Notes under the pieces: model-generated
The model's database searches: none
The model's input: the letters and a program-made list of their open reading frames with translations, nothing else
What the model was told of the DNA's origin: nothing
Assembly (NCBI RefSeq): GCF_029873635.1
Contig: NC_080418.1
Coordinates: 15,541,562 to 15,605,561 of the forward strand
DNA from: Malania oleifera
Taxonomy: Eukaryota; Streptophyta; Magnoliopsida; Santalales; Ximeniaceae
DNA length: 64,000 nt
Reading direction: 5' to 3'
Part shown: positions 45,328 through 56,545 of the stretch, piece after piece
Numbering within the stretch: position 1 is the first letter of the stretch
Layout of the letters: the number at the start of each line of letters is the position of its first letter
Position numbers and translations under genes: made by a program

Positions 45328-46980
45328 ATGCAAGACCGCGGAGACGGACGGACGCAAGGCGGCGCCGGAGGTCAAACGTGGGGGACCTGGGCGCCCAACC
45401 GCCACAGCTAAGGCTGCTGAACAGCATATTTAAGCAGGGATTGCAGGCACCTACGGTGGAGCAGATGATAAGTATTACAGCAGTGCTCAACATGTACAGT
45501 CCTGCATTGGTCCAGAGCGTAAGTTACTGGTTTCATAAGGAGAGGGCGAAAAAGATGCATGCGGACCAAGAAGACGAAGATGTCTTAATTAGCCATGGTC
45601 TTCGTTGGTGCATCTCTGAGACTCAGCCTCAGCTTCCTCCACCTCGTTCGTCTGCTCCTCTGACTCCCCGTCCTCCTCTTGCTCCTCGTCCTCTTACTCC
45701 TCTGATTCCTCGTCCTCCTGCTCCTCTGACTACTCGTCCTCCTCTTGCTCCTCGTTCTCCTGCTCCTCTGACTCCTCGTCCTCCTCGTGCGTCTCCGATT
45801 GGTGAGTCTCTCCGTCTTATATCTCTCTCTCCCTCTTTTTTTTCTTTTCCTTTTTTTTTTTTCCTTGCTTGGCTGAGAGCAGTCTTAATTTAATTCTTTT
45901 AAAAAAAAAATAACGGAAATCTTAATTTAATTCTTGCCGTATATATCTCATCTTTACCGGTTAAAAATTAAAGGTGAATTTTATTACAGAAAAATAAAAA
46001 AGGAATAGGATAATTACCTCAGTTGCGATTGAAACAAGATGCATGCTTGACTACAAGAACAAATTAACGGAAATAATTTTAGGCCTACGAATAGTTTCGC
46101 TGTTTTTCTTTCTTGTCACGATTGAATGAACACTTTTATAAGTAAAAATATGAAAAAAAAAAAAAAAAAAAGAATTTGATCAATTATTAAATTTTAGTTC
46201 ATTTCATTTTGTGCAGTTTCATTTCTTATTAACGTACTAAGTGCTAGTGAAAAAAATTTTAAGCAAGAAGAATATATTACTTTTTACTTATTATATAGTT
46301 GGTCTTTAATTTATGGTCGAAATGCTAGTTTTTTAAAAAAAAAAATTTAATTTTTTTCTTCCTAGTCCCACCTAGAAGTACTTATAATTAAATTAATCAA
46401 TAAATAAAAGATAAAAGGATTATTTTACTTCATTAAAGATGCTTTTCAATATATAATTTTATATACATAACCTAAATAAATCACCTTTTGATACCATAAC
46501 CCATTACTCGAATGATAGAGATGTCTCTTTTTGTGCGTCATATATGCTGCCTAATTTCTTAATTTCATTCTATTTTGCACTTTATATTCTAATTTTTGTG
46601 ATCAAATCACTTTCTTTTTTTTTTTCTTTTAGCATGTGCATAAATCAGAAAATGGTTTTTTTTTTTTAGGTTTTCATGTAGTTGGTTGTAGCTCATCACA
46701 CAATGTACAGCCGCGTGGTATAAGAATGACAGAACATCGCACACCATCTACAGAGCATTGTGCACACAGCAACCGCAAATCTCAGGATCAGAAAAAAGCT
46801 AAAATCATTGTTGACCCTAACAACGGTGGACCAACAACATTACTTCCATTCCCGACACAACCTTCTAAGCTTCTAGGAGGAACTTCTCATAGTATAAGTC
46901 GTCATGAGGAGGCTTCATCATCTACCACTACAGCTGCTCCTCCGCCTGTTGTTATGAAAGGGTTAGATCTTAACATTTGA
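45328..46980 (+). CDS. WUSCHEL-related homeobox-like gene, two exons, frameshifted
   Basis: Exon 1 is 45328-45801, intron GT (45802) to AG (46669), exon 2 is 46670-46980. Phase is kept across the junction (g|gt). The body reads LRLLNSIFKQGLQAP, TVEQMISITAVLNMY and VQSVSYWFHKERAKKM, which follows the WOX homeodomain pattern (EQL.IL, P...QI..ITA.L, V.YWFQN.KAR). Trp48 and Phe49 are kept, but Gln50-Asn51 are His-Lys, losing the invariant DNA-contact Asn. The only ATG (45328, MQDRGDGRTQ to WGTWAPN) is one base out of frame with the homeodomain; the shift lies near 45400. A Pro-rich linker follows, then exon 2 with TTLLPFPTQ (like the WUS box) and a C-terminal GLDLNI (EAR-like). WOX proteins are nuclear transcription regulators. 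It may be a pseudogene, or the indel an assembly error. Confidence 0.6.
45650..45795 (+). repeat. Coding minisatellite for a Pro-rich linker
   Basis: Repeats of cctcgtcctcctgctcctctgact-type units within exon 1 of the WOX-like gene. They encode repeats of PRPPAPLTPRPPLAP. The repeat is in frame and is followed directly by the splice donor. Such a tract is prone to length change. Confidence 0.75.
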
Positions 46981-47057
46981 GAAGAATAAAACAGTGCTCT
47001 TAACTACTCACACACCCTATTGGGACTAGTTCGAATATAATTGGTTGTTACTAACTA

Positions 47058-47120
<63 letters not shown>

Positions 47121-48170
47121 CATGCTTTTTAAATTTAATTTTCATGAATGAAAATCATCGCATGTTGACCAGTAAAATCACATATCTTTATTGATTACAT
47201 TAAAATCATGAGATAATTAATTCACAACTTTCTTAAAGATGCTTAGCACTTTTTTTTGAGAGGTAAAGGAGAAACGTTATTAAACAAATTCTGAAAGCAA
47301 GGGCCTCAAACAAGAAGCTTAAATCTCTGGAGGAACCTCGAAACCCATGAAAATTTTCTATTATACAAATTTACTAAACTTTATATAAGTATTATAATGA
47401 AATATCACTTGGTACAATCATTTAATTTGTTTCATTAATTTACTAGGGATGAAAGCAAAGCAATCTTTCTATGGATGAAAGCAAGGTTAAAGACAACTTA
47501 GGTCGTCGAACTTATCGCTTAAATTCAATTTGGTCACTATATTTGATTCTAGCAAACTTAGTCATCAAAATACTAAAATTGGTTCAATGTAATCCAAAAT
47601 CCAATGGTCATTAAAGAGATAAGATAAAATGCTTTAGTAACATCCTATTTTGCATCCAATCGATCAGTAGTCAACATCACTTGTCAAACATAAAAAATAA
47701 AGGAAGAAAAAAAAAAATTGAAGAGGGGAATAAAGATACCTAAAGAGAAAAGAGTCACTACCACCATGGACATTGGTGCACCTTTGCTTGAATCACCTAA
47801 AACTCTTTCAGAGAAACCCCTTCACTTTGGATCGCAGATGCCCCAACATTTTAAGGCGGATCTACTTGTGATTTTCCTTCTTGATCTTAATCGTATGATG
47901 CATTTGGGAGCATGAATTTTGGACCATGGATTTAGATTTTATTGAATTTGAACAAATTTCAATACAATTTTATATTATATCTTATCTAAATCTAATACAG
48001 CTCCAAATCCAAGACTTTTCCAAACATAAAGTTAGTGTGTTTTCCATCGAGATTTGTGGATATATAAGAAGCATTGTAACTATGTTTCTATGTGCTTTTT
48101 GGTGATAATAGTTCTACTACAATGGAACAAAATGTATTATTAACAATTGATTTTGAGCTTAATATTGTAA
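46981..48170. other. Intergenic region with (ATT)n
   Basis: AT-rich sequence after the WOX-like stop codon. A (TTA)n run of about 62 bases lies at 47059-47120. 47490-47640 (ggtcgtcgaacttatcgctt and onward) looks like a dispersed plant repeat but I cannot name it. The short open frame 47718-47915 has no recognisable features. No polyadenylation site can be fixed. Confidence 0.5.
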
Positions 48171-48175
48171 GGTTG

Positions 48176-48483
48176 TGTTGAAATATTAAACTTGATGGTG
48201 GACAGTGGCAGCAATGGTTGACGATGGCTGCCAACCAGCCGCTTCTTCGGTCACCAACCTCACCTGCATTTGTTGATTATTGTGTTTTCGTATCTGCTAT
48301 AAATGGTTGTGTGTGTGTGCAATGTAGTGTGGTGTGTAGAGAGAGTAAAACCAGTGGGCGAGAGAGAGAGTTGCGATTTGAAGTTCTCTGTATCTATTTT
48401 CAAATTGAAATACATTGTTATTGTATTTATTCCCACTGAGTTTCAATCACAACTAGTCACTGAGCGTTCCTCTCCACCCATCA
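48176..48483 (+). repeat. C4 5' LTR (308 bp)
   Basis: It starts TGTTGAAATATTAAACTTG and ends CCTCTCCACCCATCA, with a TATA-like ctataaatgg (48297) and a short gagagagag tract. It pairs with 55387-55703. Confidence 0.93.
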
Positions 48484-49135
48484 GTTATATCAGAGCGTTT
48501 AGGAAAGCCGAAATTCGTCAGAGACAAATAGAGAAAAAATTCAATTTTCTCCCAAGATTTGAAATTGCTCAAAATCCAAAATTGAGCCTACCATTGTGAA
48601 ATTCGCGTCAAGACAATTCCAACGGTGAAAACCACGTCTCAAATGGACACTGGGAAATGCTACACGCGCTCACACGCGCCTCCAGCGATTTCAGCACCTT
48701 TCCCACACACCACACCCACCAACAAAGACTCTAGCTACCGGCGACACGCGCCCCGCACACATCTTCCTCGCCCGGTTGGTGAAATCCAACCCGGCCACTT
48801 GATCCGATCCGAGGCCCAGCTCAGTGACCCGCAACCTAGCTCCGTCCCCAATACTCGACTCACCTTCCAACTTGCATCCAGCCAGCGACACGCAGCACGC
48901 GCAGAAGCTGCCATGTGGCCCTACGGTAAGAATTAACGCCATTAAAACGGTTGTTAAGTTAAACCGGCTAGTTTAAAAAATCACTTAAAATTCCTGTAGC
49001 CAGTTCAGTGATTTTTGGACCGGTTCTTTACAACCCAAAATTAGTTCCTAAGGTTTTTCAACCTTTTGAAAACATTGGTGGCATCAGATTTGCCAAAATC
49101 AACCCCTATCTCTTTGTTTTTATATACTAAACTCA

Positions 49136-50075
49136 ATGGCGAACAGTGCTACCCAAGCAGTCATTACAAAATTGACTCGGGAGAATTATGACAACTGGTT
49201 TATTCAAAGGAGAGCCCTTCTAGGTGCTCAAGATGTCATGGATATCGTTGAAGATGAGTAAAGAGAAAGCCCATCACAAGAAACCAAAACAGTTATGTCC
49301 GATGCTCAAAGAACGACCTTGCGAGCTGATCGAAAGAAGGATTGCAAGGCGAAGTCCGTAATCTACCAAAGTCTTGATGAGGCCACATTTGAAATCATCA
49401 CCTCCGCTAAGACATCCAAAGAAGTTTGAGACTCTCTCCAGCGAACACACAAAGGTGCAGACAAAGTAAAGAAGATTCGTCTTCAAACATTGCGAGGTGA
49501 TTTCGAATCTTTAAAAATGAAATCTACTAAATCTATTGCCGACTACTATACACGAGTTATAGTAGTATCAAATCAATTAAGAAGAAATGGAGAGACTCTC
49601 AATGACGAGAGAATTTGTGAGAAAATTTTGCGATCTCTAGATCCAAAATATGATTATTTAGCTGTGAAAGATTTGGAAACCATGTCCGTGGAAGCACTTA
49701 TGGGCTTACTCCAAGCCCATGAGCAGAAAGTCAATAGAAGGAGTGATGATAAAGCACTGGAGCAAGCCCTCTAAACAAATTTGTCCCTCACTACAGAAAG
49801 ATACGAAAAAGGGGGGACATCACAGCAAGGAAGAGAACGAGGTTGAGGATCCTGTGGAATAAATTATGGAATTTTTGACTCCAGAGGAGGTGGCAGAGGC
49901 GGAAGAGGTCTCACTGGAGAAGGATGCAATCAACATAACTATGTCCCACGAGGCAAAGGATAAGGTAGAAGAGGGGGATACAATAACCGCCTGAACGTAG
50001 ACAAAAGAAACGTTCAATGCTACAACTGTCATAAGTACGGACACTATAGCAATGAGTGTTTGGGGCAACAATAAG
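49136..50075 (+). pseudogene. C4 gag
   Basis: ATG at 49136, MANSATQAVITKLTRENYDN, then ALLGAQDVMDIVED, a stop at 49259, YQSLDEATFEII, a stop near 49428, then the 94-codon open part with FESLKMKSTKSIADYYTRVI, LRRNGETLNDERICEKILRS and SVEALMGLLQAHEQ, the copia gag core. After further stops a zinc knuckle CYNCHKYGHYSNEC (CCHC spacing intact) lies at 50020-50061. Confidence 0.9.
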
Positions 50076-51038
50076 AAAAGATTAGCGAGAAGGCTAACCT
50101 TACCGAAACTGAACATGCAGATGGAGAGTCGTTGATGTTGATGGCAAACAATTCAACCCCCTATGACCAAAGTGTTTGGTACCTTGATTCTAGAGCCAGC
50201 AACCATATGACTGGCTAAAAGAACCTATTCTTTGAACTTGATGAGAAAGTTCAGGGGGAGATCTCTTTTGGCGATAATTCTAAAATCCCAGTCCGAGGGA
50301 GAGGAGATGTTTTGATCAAACAGAAGTCTAGAGATCATGCTTACATCTCCAATGTCTATTACGTGTCAGATATGAGGACTAACATCTTGAGTCTCAGACA
50401 GCTTGTCGAGAAAGGCTACCGAATTAGCCTTTGTGATAAACAGATGGTGATAATAGATGCTCGAGGAAAGCTTGTTACTCGAGTACAAATGGCAAAGAAT
50501 CGAATGTTTTCGCTCGCCATCCAACATGATATGCCAAGGTGTTTGAGCGTTATCATTAAAGACAAAGATTGGCTATGGCATCTAAGGTATGGACATCTGA
50601 ATTTTGAAAGTTTGAAACAGTTGGGAAGCAAGAAGATGGTGAAAGACTTACCCAATATCCATCATCCAAATGTAATATGTGAAAGTTGTATTCTGAGAAA
50701 GCAACATAGAAAAAGCTTTGGAAAACAAGCCGACTGAAGATCTACCATGCTACTCCAGCTAATACACATAGACGTGTGTGGTCCACTAAGACCATTTTCA
50801 AATGGACAAAATTGATACTTCTTCACATTCATCGACAACTACAGCAGGAAGACCTGGGTCTACTTCCGGAAAAGTAAGTCAGAGGTGTTCGACAAGTTCA
50901 AAAGGTTCAAATCTCTTGTGGAGAAACAGAGTGGCTATCGCATCAAGTCACTCTGGTCAGACCAAGGAGAAGAATACAAAGACGAAGCTTTCTTAAAATT
51001 CCTTAGGCAATAAGGGATTCAAAACACAGTTCACATCA
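50076..51038 (+). pseudogene. C4 protease and integrase N-terminal part
   Basis: Protease: WYLDSRASNHMTG near 50178-50217, where the triad D-S-G reads DSR, so it is probably inactive. 50312-50737 is open with LRQLVEKGYRISL and the GAG-pre-integrase module WLWHLRYGHLNFESL and CESCILRKQHRKSF. Integrase core: LIHIDVCGPLRPFSNGQN, then FTFIDNYSRKTWVYFRKSKS (Asp kept), SLWSDQGEEYKDEAFLKFLR (Asp kept) and GIQNTVH, where LTR G6 cuts in. Confidence 0.9.
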
Positions 51039-52197
51039 TGGAACAACCCGAATAATAATATTATTTGAATAATTAAGAGGAATAAAATTTCTAGGGGCCT
51101 CGACGACGAACACAGGGGATTTGTCGACAAAGGCATAAAAGGATCTCGTTGACGAAGACAAGTTTCATAGACGAGAAGATACCGAGAGGGGTTTTGGGCA
51201 GTCTGAATTTCGTCGACGAGGAGGTAAGGTTCGTCGATGAAATTACTAAAGGACTCATCGACGAGGTGACATGTCTCGTCAACCAATCTGATCCTATAAA
51301 TAGTAAAAAAACTTAGATTTTTATCTAATTTCAGTGCTCCTCTCTCTCTCTCATACGGTCTCTCTCACTTCTCTCTTTGTTTTCGGGCCCATTTCCCGCC
51401 AAATCGAAGATCTGAGGCTACCACGACGCTCTTGGTGAAGTTCATTGCAAGTCTGTCGAAGCTGATCGTTGGAAAAGTTGGTTTGAATTTCATCCCAATC
51501 TTAGGGATTAAGGCATTTTATTCAGTATTTATCTTTCCCTCAATTATGAGAAATGTTGTAGGTAAGAAAATACTGATATTTTGTTCTGGAGGATTTTGTT
51601 TTCAGGATGTTGAGTTAGGAACCCTACAGGTATAGGGCCAGAATTTTATAGGGGCTTTTCAGAATTAAGGTAAGGGAAATATGTTATGCTAGGAGTTTTA
51701 TAATGTTATCAAAGATTTTTACATATGTATATACCAGCCTATTACCCAGTTTTACAGAATAAGTGTTTAAATGCTTGTGTGGCCTAAGTAGATAATTATT
51801 TGATGAAGAGCATATACAGTTTCTACAATATATCATACTATACAAAATACACAGATATAGATAGTATATTATAGTTTTATTCATATCAGTATGTTATAGT
51901 TTTATACAGATCAGTACATTATAGATTTTCACCCAGAATAGTATATTATAGTTTTACTCAGATCAATATATTATAGCTTTATTCAGAACAGTATATACAG
52001 TATTTATAGTTTACCATGTTTCCTATTACCATAACATACAGAGTATATAGAAATAGTATATAGACAGAGTATACAGATAGATATACAGAGATAGCATCAA
52101 GATGCTACAGATACAGTATACAGAGATTACAGTATTTACAGTACAGAAAGTAGCGTTATGGTAATTTTGGAAACATGATGAAAACAGCAAAAAATTA

Positions 52198-52246
<49 letters not shown>

Positions 52247-53092
52247 TCAGATCCTTGAGGAAAGAATACATACAGATACAGATAAAGAATACAGAGCACG
52301 GTACCATTGCTAGATATAGATAGAGTGCAACCACATATCTTAGATAGTATGTGGGTACCGTCGACCGTGCTCGAAGAGTATGCAGCTCCCTAGTTCACTG
52401 GGTGGAGGGAGCCAGTTTGACGAGGTAGCAGGCAGTCCTGAGCCTAGGAGTAGATGTCGTTTGGTCGGGTTGAGGTAGTGTAGAGTATATTAACTTATCT
52501 AGAGGGCCGACCAGATTAAATCTCGCCTACGGGCCGCATAACCCTATCATGAAGGGTCAAATCATGACATATAGAGTTCCAGGAATAAAGCATAGTTATG
52601 TATATGTATACAACTTTACAGTATATGATGAGTATAATATGATATTAGCAGTATGAAAGTAGAAAACACAGATGATATAGTTATATTTTAAATTGTAAAA
52701 AGAAAAATATACTTTACAAATTTATTATTATACTACAGTTCAGTTGATATTTAAACAGTATTCTTAACTTAGTTGCCACATACTAGTAATAGCATATTTC
52801 CACTTACTGAGCATTGACTCACTCCATTACTTTACCATTTTTTAGGTAAGCCAGTTAGGTGAGCAAATTAGGCTCGCGGATAGAGAAGTATATTGATTAC
52901 CCTAGTTCAGAGGGTAAGTTTTGTGTAGGGTTTTGTATTTTTGGGTAGTTGACACTGCAGAAAGAAATGTATTATATAGTTATGGTTGAAAATACTGAAT
53001 TCTGGTATTGTATATACAAGTATATATGGTTATGTGATTTATGTTTTCCGTTGCATAGGAATGCCCATTACATGTAGGTATTGGAGTAATTT

Positions 53093-53139
<47 letters not shown>

Positions 53140-53161
53140 TAAAAATTTTGAGGATGTTATA
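51039..53161 (+). mobile_element. Solo gypsy LTR G6 inside C4 integrase
   Basis: It starts TGGAACAACCCGAATAATAA and ends TTTGAGGATGTTATA. It is bounded by C4 codons (NTVH before, and TPTY-like CACCTACTTACACT after). Flanks CATCA and CACCT match only partly, so the duplication has decayed or the border is off by a base or two. It has a TCGTCGACGA array (51097-51285) ending 8 bases before a TATA box (cctataaatag, 51292), and TA microsatellites at 52196-52242 and 53098-53132. No coding sequence: a solo LTR in the same orientation as its host. Confidence 0.8.
51097..51285 (+). promoter_or_regulatory. TCGTCGACGA motif array in G6
   Basis: Eight copies (ctcgacgacgaa, tgtcgacaaa, cgttgacgaa, atagacgaga, cgtcgacgag, cgtcgatgaa, catcgacgag and cgtcaaccaa) at about 25-base spacing, directly before the TATA box. 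Confidence 0.62.
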
Positions 53162-53700
53162 CACCTACTTACACTCCCTAATTGAATGGTGTGGCCGAAA
53201 GGAAGAACCGCACAATCCTTTACGTGGACAGGAGCATGTTAAAGGATAAAAATGTGCCCAAGAGTTTTTGGGCAGAAGCAGTGTCATGTGCATTCTATCT
53301 GCTTAATCGGTGTCCTGCGAAGAGTCTTGATACAAAGACCATATGAAGTCTGGATTACTCACAAGGCTAGTGTGAGTCATCTTAGGGTGTTTGGCTTCAT
53401 AGCCTACGCCAAGATCCCTGAAGCAAGAAAGACAAAGCTGGATGATAAAAGAGAGAAGTGTATCCTTGTTGGATACGACAATAGCACCATGGGATATCGA
53501 CTTTACAATCCCATCAACAAGAAAGTCTTTCACAGTCGAGATGTTATTTTTGAAGAAAATGAATCCTGAAAATGGGACCACGCTGAATGTTCCAAAGATG
53601 CGAAATTGACACTTGCAGGAGAACAACCTTCACAGACAAGAGAAGTGGTTATCAAGTCATAAGTTCCCAAGCTGCAGACACCTCCACAAGGTTAACCACA
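53162..53700 (+). pseudogene. C4 integrase C-terminal part
   Basis: It resumes with [15 protein letters not shown] (catalytic Glu kept), [20 protein letters not shown], a frameshift near 53340, then VSHLRVFGFIAYAKIPEARK, KCILVGYDNSTMGYRLYNPI and KKVFHSRDVIFEENES, ending at a stop near 53568. The remainder is the linker before RT. Confidence 0.9.
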
Positions 53701-54463
53701 TAGGAATGAAGCTCCATCACCAATAGAGCATGAAATCTCATACATGAGACCTAAAGGAGCTCGAAATCTAGCTAACCTGTATGAAACTACAGAACCAATA
53801 GAAGAGTATGTTACTCTATATTGTATGTTGTTAACCAGTGACCCGATTAGCTTTAATGAAGCTAACAAAGAAGACAAATGTAGAAAAGCAATGGATGAGG
53901 AGATTTAATATATCGAGAAGAACAAGACTTGGGAGTTGACAAATCTCTCGAAGGGCTGCAAAACTATTGGTGTGAAATGGGTCTACAAGAACAAGAAGAA
54001 TGCTCAAGGAGAAGTTCAAAGATACAAAGCAAGACTTGTCGCCAAAGGCTACAAGCATAAAGAATGGATTGATTATGGATAAATCTTTGCCCCGGTTGCC
54101 AGACTTGAAACCATCATATTACTAATTTCACTATCAGCATAAAATGGATGGAAGATTTACCAACTGGACGTGAAATCAACATTTCTAAACGGTTTCTGGA
54201 AGAAGAGATTTATATCGATCAACCACCTGGATATGTGAAAAAAGGAAAAGAAGATAAAGTGTACAAGTTGAAGAAAGCACTCTATGGCTTGAAGCAATCA
54301 CCTCGTGCATGGAACATGAGGATTAATGACTACTTTCAAAAAAAAAAGATTTAAGAAGTGTCCCTATGAGCATGCACTATACATAAAGATGGAGACATAT
54401 GGAAGCATGTTGATAGCATGCCTATATGTTGATGATCTGATCTTCACCGGCAAAAATCCATAG
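53701..54463 (+). pseudogene. C4 reverse transcriptase, N-terminal half
   Basis: Broken frames read FNEANKEDKCRKAMDEEI, then WVYKNKKNAQGEVQRYKARL, VAKGYKHKEWIDYG, RLETIILLISLSA, QLDVKSTFLNGFWKKRFISI (shifted), VYKLKKALYGLKQSPRAWN and ACLYVDDLIFTGKN with both YVDD aspartates. Stops occur near 53907, 54079, 54140 and 54352. Confidence 0.9.
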
Positions 54464-55378
54464 ATGTTTGCCACTTTCAAGAGGAGCATGGTCAATGAAT
54501 TCGAAATGACAGATATTGGCCAGATGGCTCACTTCCTTAGCATAGAAGTCATGCAAAGTGAGAAGGGAATCTTCATCTCCCAAAGCCACTATGCAAATGA
54601 AGTATTGAAGAAGTTTGGGATGGACAAATGCAATCATGTGACAACTCCGGTTGAAACTAGATTGGAATTGAGAAAGAATGAGGAAGGAGATGTTGACCCC
54701 ATATATTTCAAGAGTCTGGTTGGAAGCTTGAGGTATTTGACGTGCACCAGACTAGACATACTCTATGGAGTTGGGCTTGTTAGCAGGTACATGGAGACTC
54801 CTGACCAGTCCCACCTGAATGCAACGAAAAGGATACTCCGATATGTCAAGGGTACCATCACCGATGGTATGTTCTATTCATCAAGAGGTGATTGCAAACT
54901 TATCGGCTATTCAGATAGCGATTTGGGAAGAGATCTTGATAAAAGAAAAAGCACGACGGGATTCACATTTTTCATAGGAGATACAACGTTTACATGGTAT
55001 TCAAAGAAGCAACCCATCGTAACATTGTCATCATGTGAAGCTGAGTACATTGCTGCCAACTTAGCAGTTTGTCATTATATATGGATTAGGAATGTACTGA
55101 GGTATCTAGGATTTCTTCAAGATAACCCCACAGAAGTCTACATCGATAACCGATCAGCGATTACACTTGTGAAAAATCCAGTTTATCTTGAAAGAAGCAA
55201 ACATATTGATACTTGATATCATTTTATCAGGGAGCATGTCAAGAATAAAGAAGTGGAGTTGATATCTTGCAGAACGTATGATCAGATTGCTGATATTTTC
55301 ACGAAGCCACTCAGGCATGATATTTTTGCAAGATTGAAGACAATGCTCGGAATGACAAAGTTGGAAAAGTCAAGATAA
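54464..55378 (+). pseudogene. C4 RT connection and RNase H
   Basis: A 250-codon open stretch (54464-55216), the longest of C4: MFATFKRSMVNEFEMTDIGQ, FISQSHYANEVLKKFGMDKC, SLRYLTCTRLDILYGVGLVS, RYVKGTITDGMFYSSRGDCK, LIGYSDSDLGRDLDKRKSTT, TFTWYSKKQPIVTLSSCEAE and YIDNRSAITLVKNPVYLERS. RNase H acidic residues (SDSD, E of CEAE, D of IDNRSA) are present. A stop after KHIDT (55214) is followed by broken remaining sequence to the polypurine tract. Confidence 0.92.
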
Positions 55379-55386
55379 AGGGGGGA

Positions 55387-55703
55387 TGTTGAAATATTAA
55401 ACTTGACGATGGACTGTGGCAGCAATTGTTGACGACAGCTGCCAACCAGCCGCTTCTTTGGTTACCAACATCACCTACCAGCTGCATTTGTTGGTTATTG
55501 TGTTTCTGTATTTGCTATAAATAGTTTTATGTGTGTGTGCAGTGTAGTGTAGTGTGTAGAGAAAGTAAAAACAGTGGGCGAGAGAGAGAGTTGTGATTTG
55601 AAGTTCTCTGTATCTATTTTCAGATTGAAATACACTGTTATTGCATTTATTCTCACTAAGTTTCAGTCACAACCAGTGACTGAGCATTCCTCTCCACCTA
55701 TCA
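55387..55703 (+). repeat. C4 3' LTR (317 bp)
   Basis: It begins TGTTGAAATATTAAACTTG after the GGGGGGA tract and ends CTCCACCTATCA. It differs from the 5' LTR by substitutions and a small insertion near 55480 (cacctaccagctgc versus cacctgc). Confidence 0.93.
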
Positions 55704-55799
55704 GGTTGACCTATTAAAGAGCGGCAGGAGCTTATTTACAAATCCACCACTTGCCCTATGGCGAGCCCCCCCCCCCCTCTATATCGATGAAATCACAGT

Positions 55800-56180
55800 G
55801 AAAATTATTTTAAGCAAGATCCCGCAGTTGCAATGGTAATTTGCTTGAAAGCGAAGGCAAGAGGAGAGTCACCAACAAGGGCATATGAGTGGTGGTCTTC
55901 TCTTGTCAAACATTGTGTTGTCAAATAGGGGAGGTTGTGATAGATCAAGGACATGGTATGGATTATCTCAACAACATAGGCCACCAACATGGCATTGAAC
56001 TGGGTCAAAGCTCTCTAGCAACAATGCAGAGGGCTGACTAATGTGCTTGCCATTGACAAGGATGGAGTAACACATTGCTTCATGCATGGTTTTGGGTCCT
56101 TGAAAAAAGCTACATTGTCTAGGACTTTATTAATATAATTGGCCTTCTTGAACATGTAAGCCTTGAAGTTGAAACGTGAA
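55800..56180 (-). pseudogene. Geranylgeranyl diphosphate synthase fragment
   Basis: Full-length GGPP synthase makes the C20 isoprenoid precursor. The - strand shows FNFKAYMFKKANYINKVLDN (about 56180-56120), then TMHEAMCYSILVNGKHISQP (about 56085), a frameshift, then VEIIHTMSLIYHNLP and HHSYALVGDSPLAFAFKQIT (56008-55826). These line up with the plant GGPPS pattern FDFK.YM..KA..VN.ALD, IHEAMRYSLLAGGKR.RP, VEMIHTMSLIHDDLP and VLAGDALLAFAFEH. The first Asp-rich motif DDLPCMDND reads HNLPYLTTQ, so metal binding is gone. The catalytic C-terminal half with the second DDxxD is absent. It is a retained fragment abutting copia C4. Confidence 0.75.
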
Positions 56181-56229
56181 ACTTGCCATCAATTGCCACA
56201 TTCAGGATTTGTAAATCTGATTCATTTCC

Positions 56230-56545
56230 CTACGTTTCATTAAGCATAAATAGTGCCCAATATTTGTTGTCTTTTTTTTTTTCTTTTTTTCAATTAAGTT
56301 ATGAAAAGAAAAAAAAATGATATTGGATATTTACTTTGGTCCCCATGGTTTTCATGACAAAAACTCCTATCAGTTAGTGCTTGTGCTTGAAATAACCAGT
56401 TAGTCCCTATATTACCTATATTCGCTCGCAAGCGAGAATGATTGATCTTGTTGCCCTTGATTCATAAATCAACAGCGAAAATTCCTTTCCTATTTTTGAT
56501 CTTGGCCATGGCTCCTCCATGCCAAGTCAGCCTCTTCATTGTTGT
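56230..56545. other. Gap with poly-T tract
   Basis: AT-rich sequence with a T-rich tract (56270-56295) and the words gtccccatgg and tagtccctat, typical of dispersed plant repeats. A + strand frame from 56508 (MAPPCQVSLFIVVYLNFFCL) resembles a signal peptide, but it runs antisense to the frame below and I do not call it. Confidence 0.35.

Larger units (their letters stand above)
48176..55703 (+). mobile_element. Copia C4, full length, exact GGTTG duplications
   Basis: The 5' LTR 48176-48483 and 3' LTR 55387-55703 are flanked by GGTTG (48171-48175 and 55704-55708). The primer site TTATATCAGAGC follows the 5' LTR (48485-48496). Between them are gag, protease, integrase, RT and RNase H in copia order, and a polypurine tract ending GGGGGGA at 55386. 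A 2.1-kb solo gypsy LTR (51039-53161) splits the integrase. The LTRs differ at many sites and the polyprotein has many stops, so it is old. It is the same family as C0 at the left of the window. Confidence 0.92.

Noticed and set aside
47718..47915. 65-codon + strand frame
   Set aside because: No recognisable motif, AT-rich intergenic context, no supporting signals.
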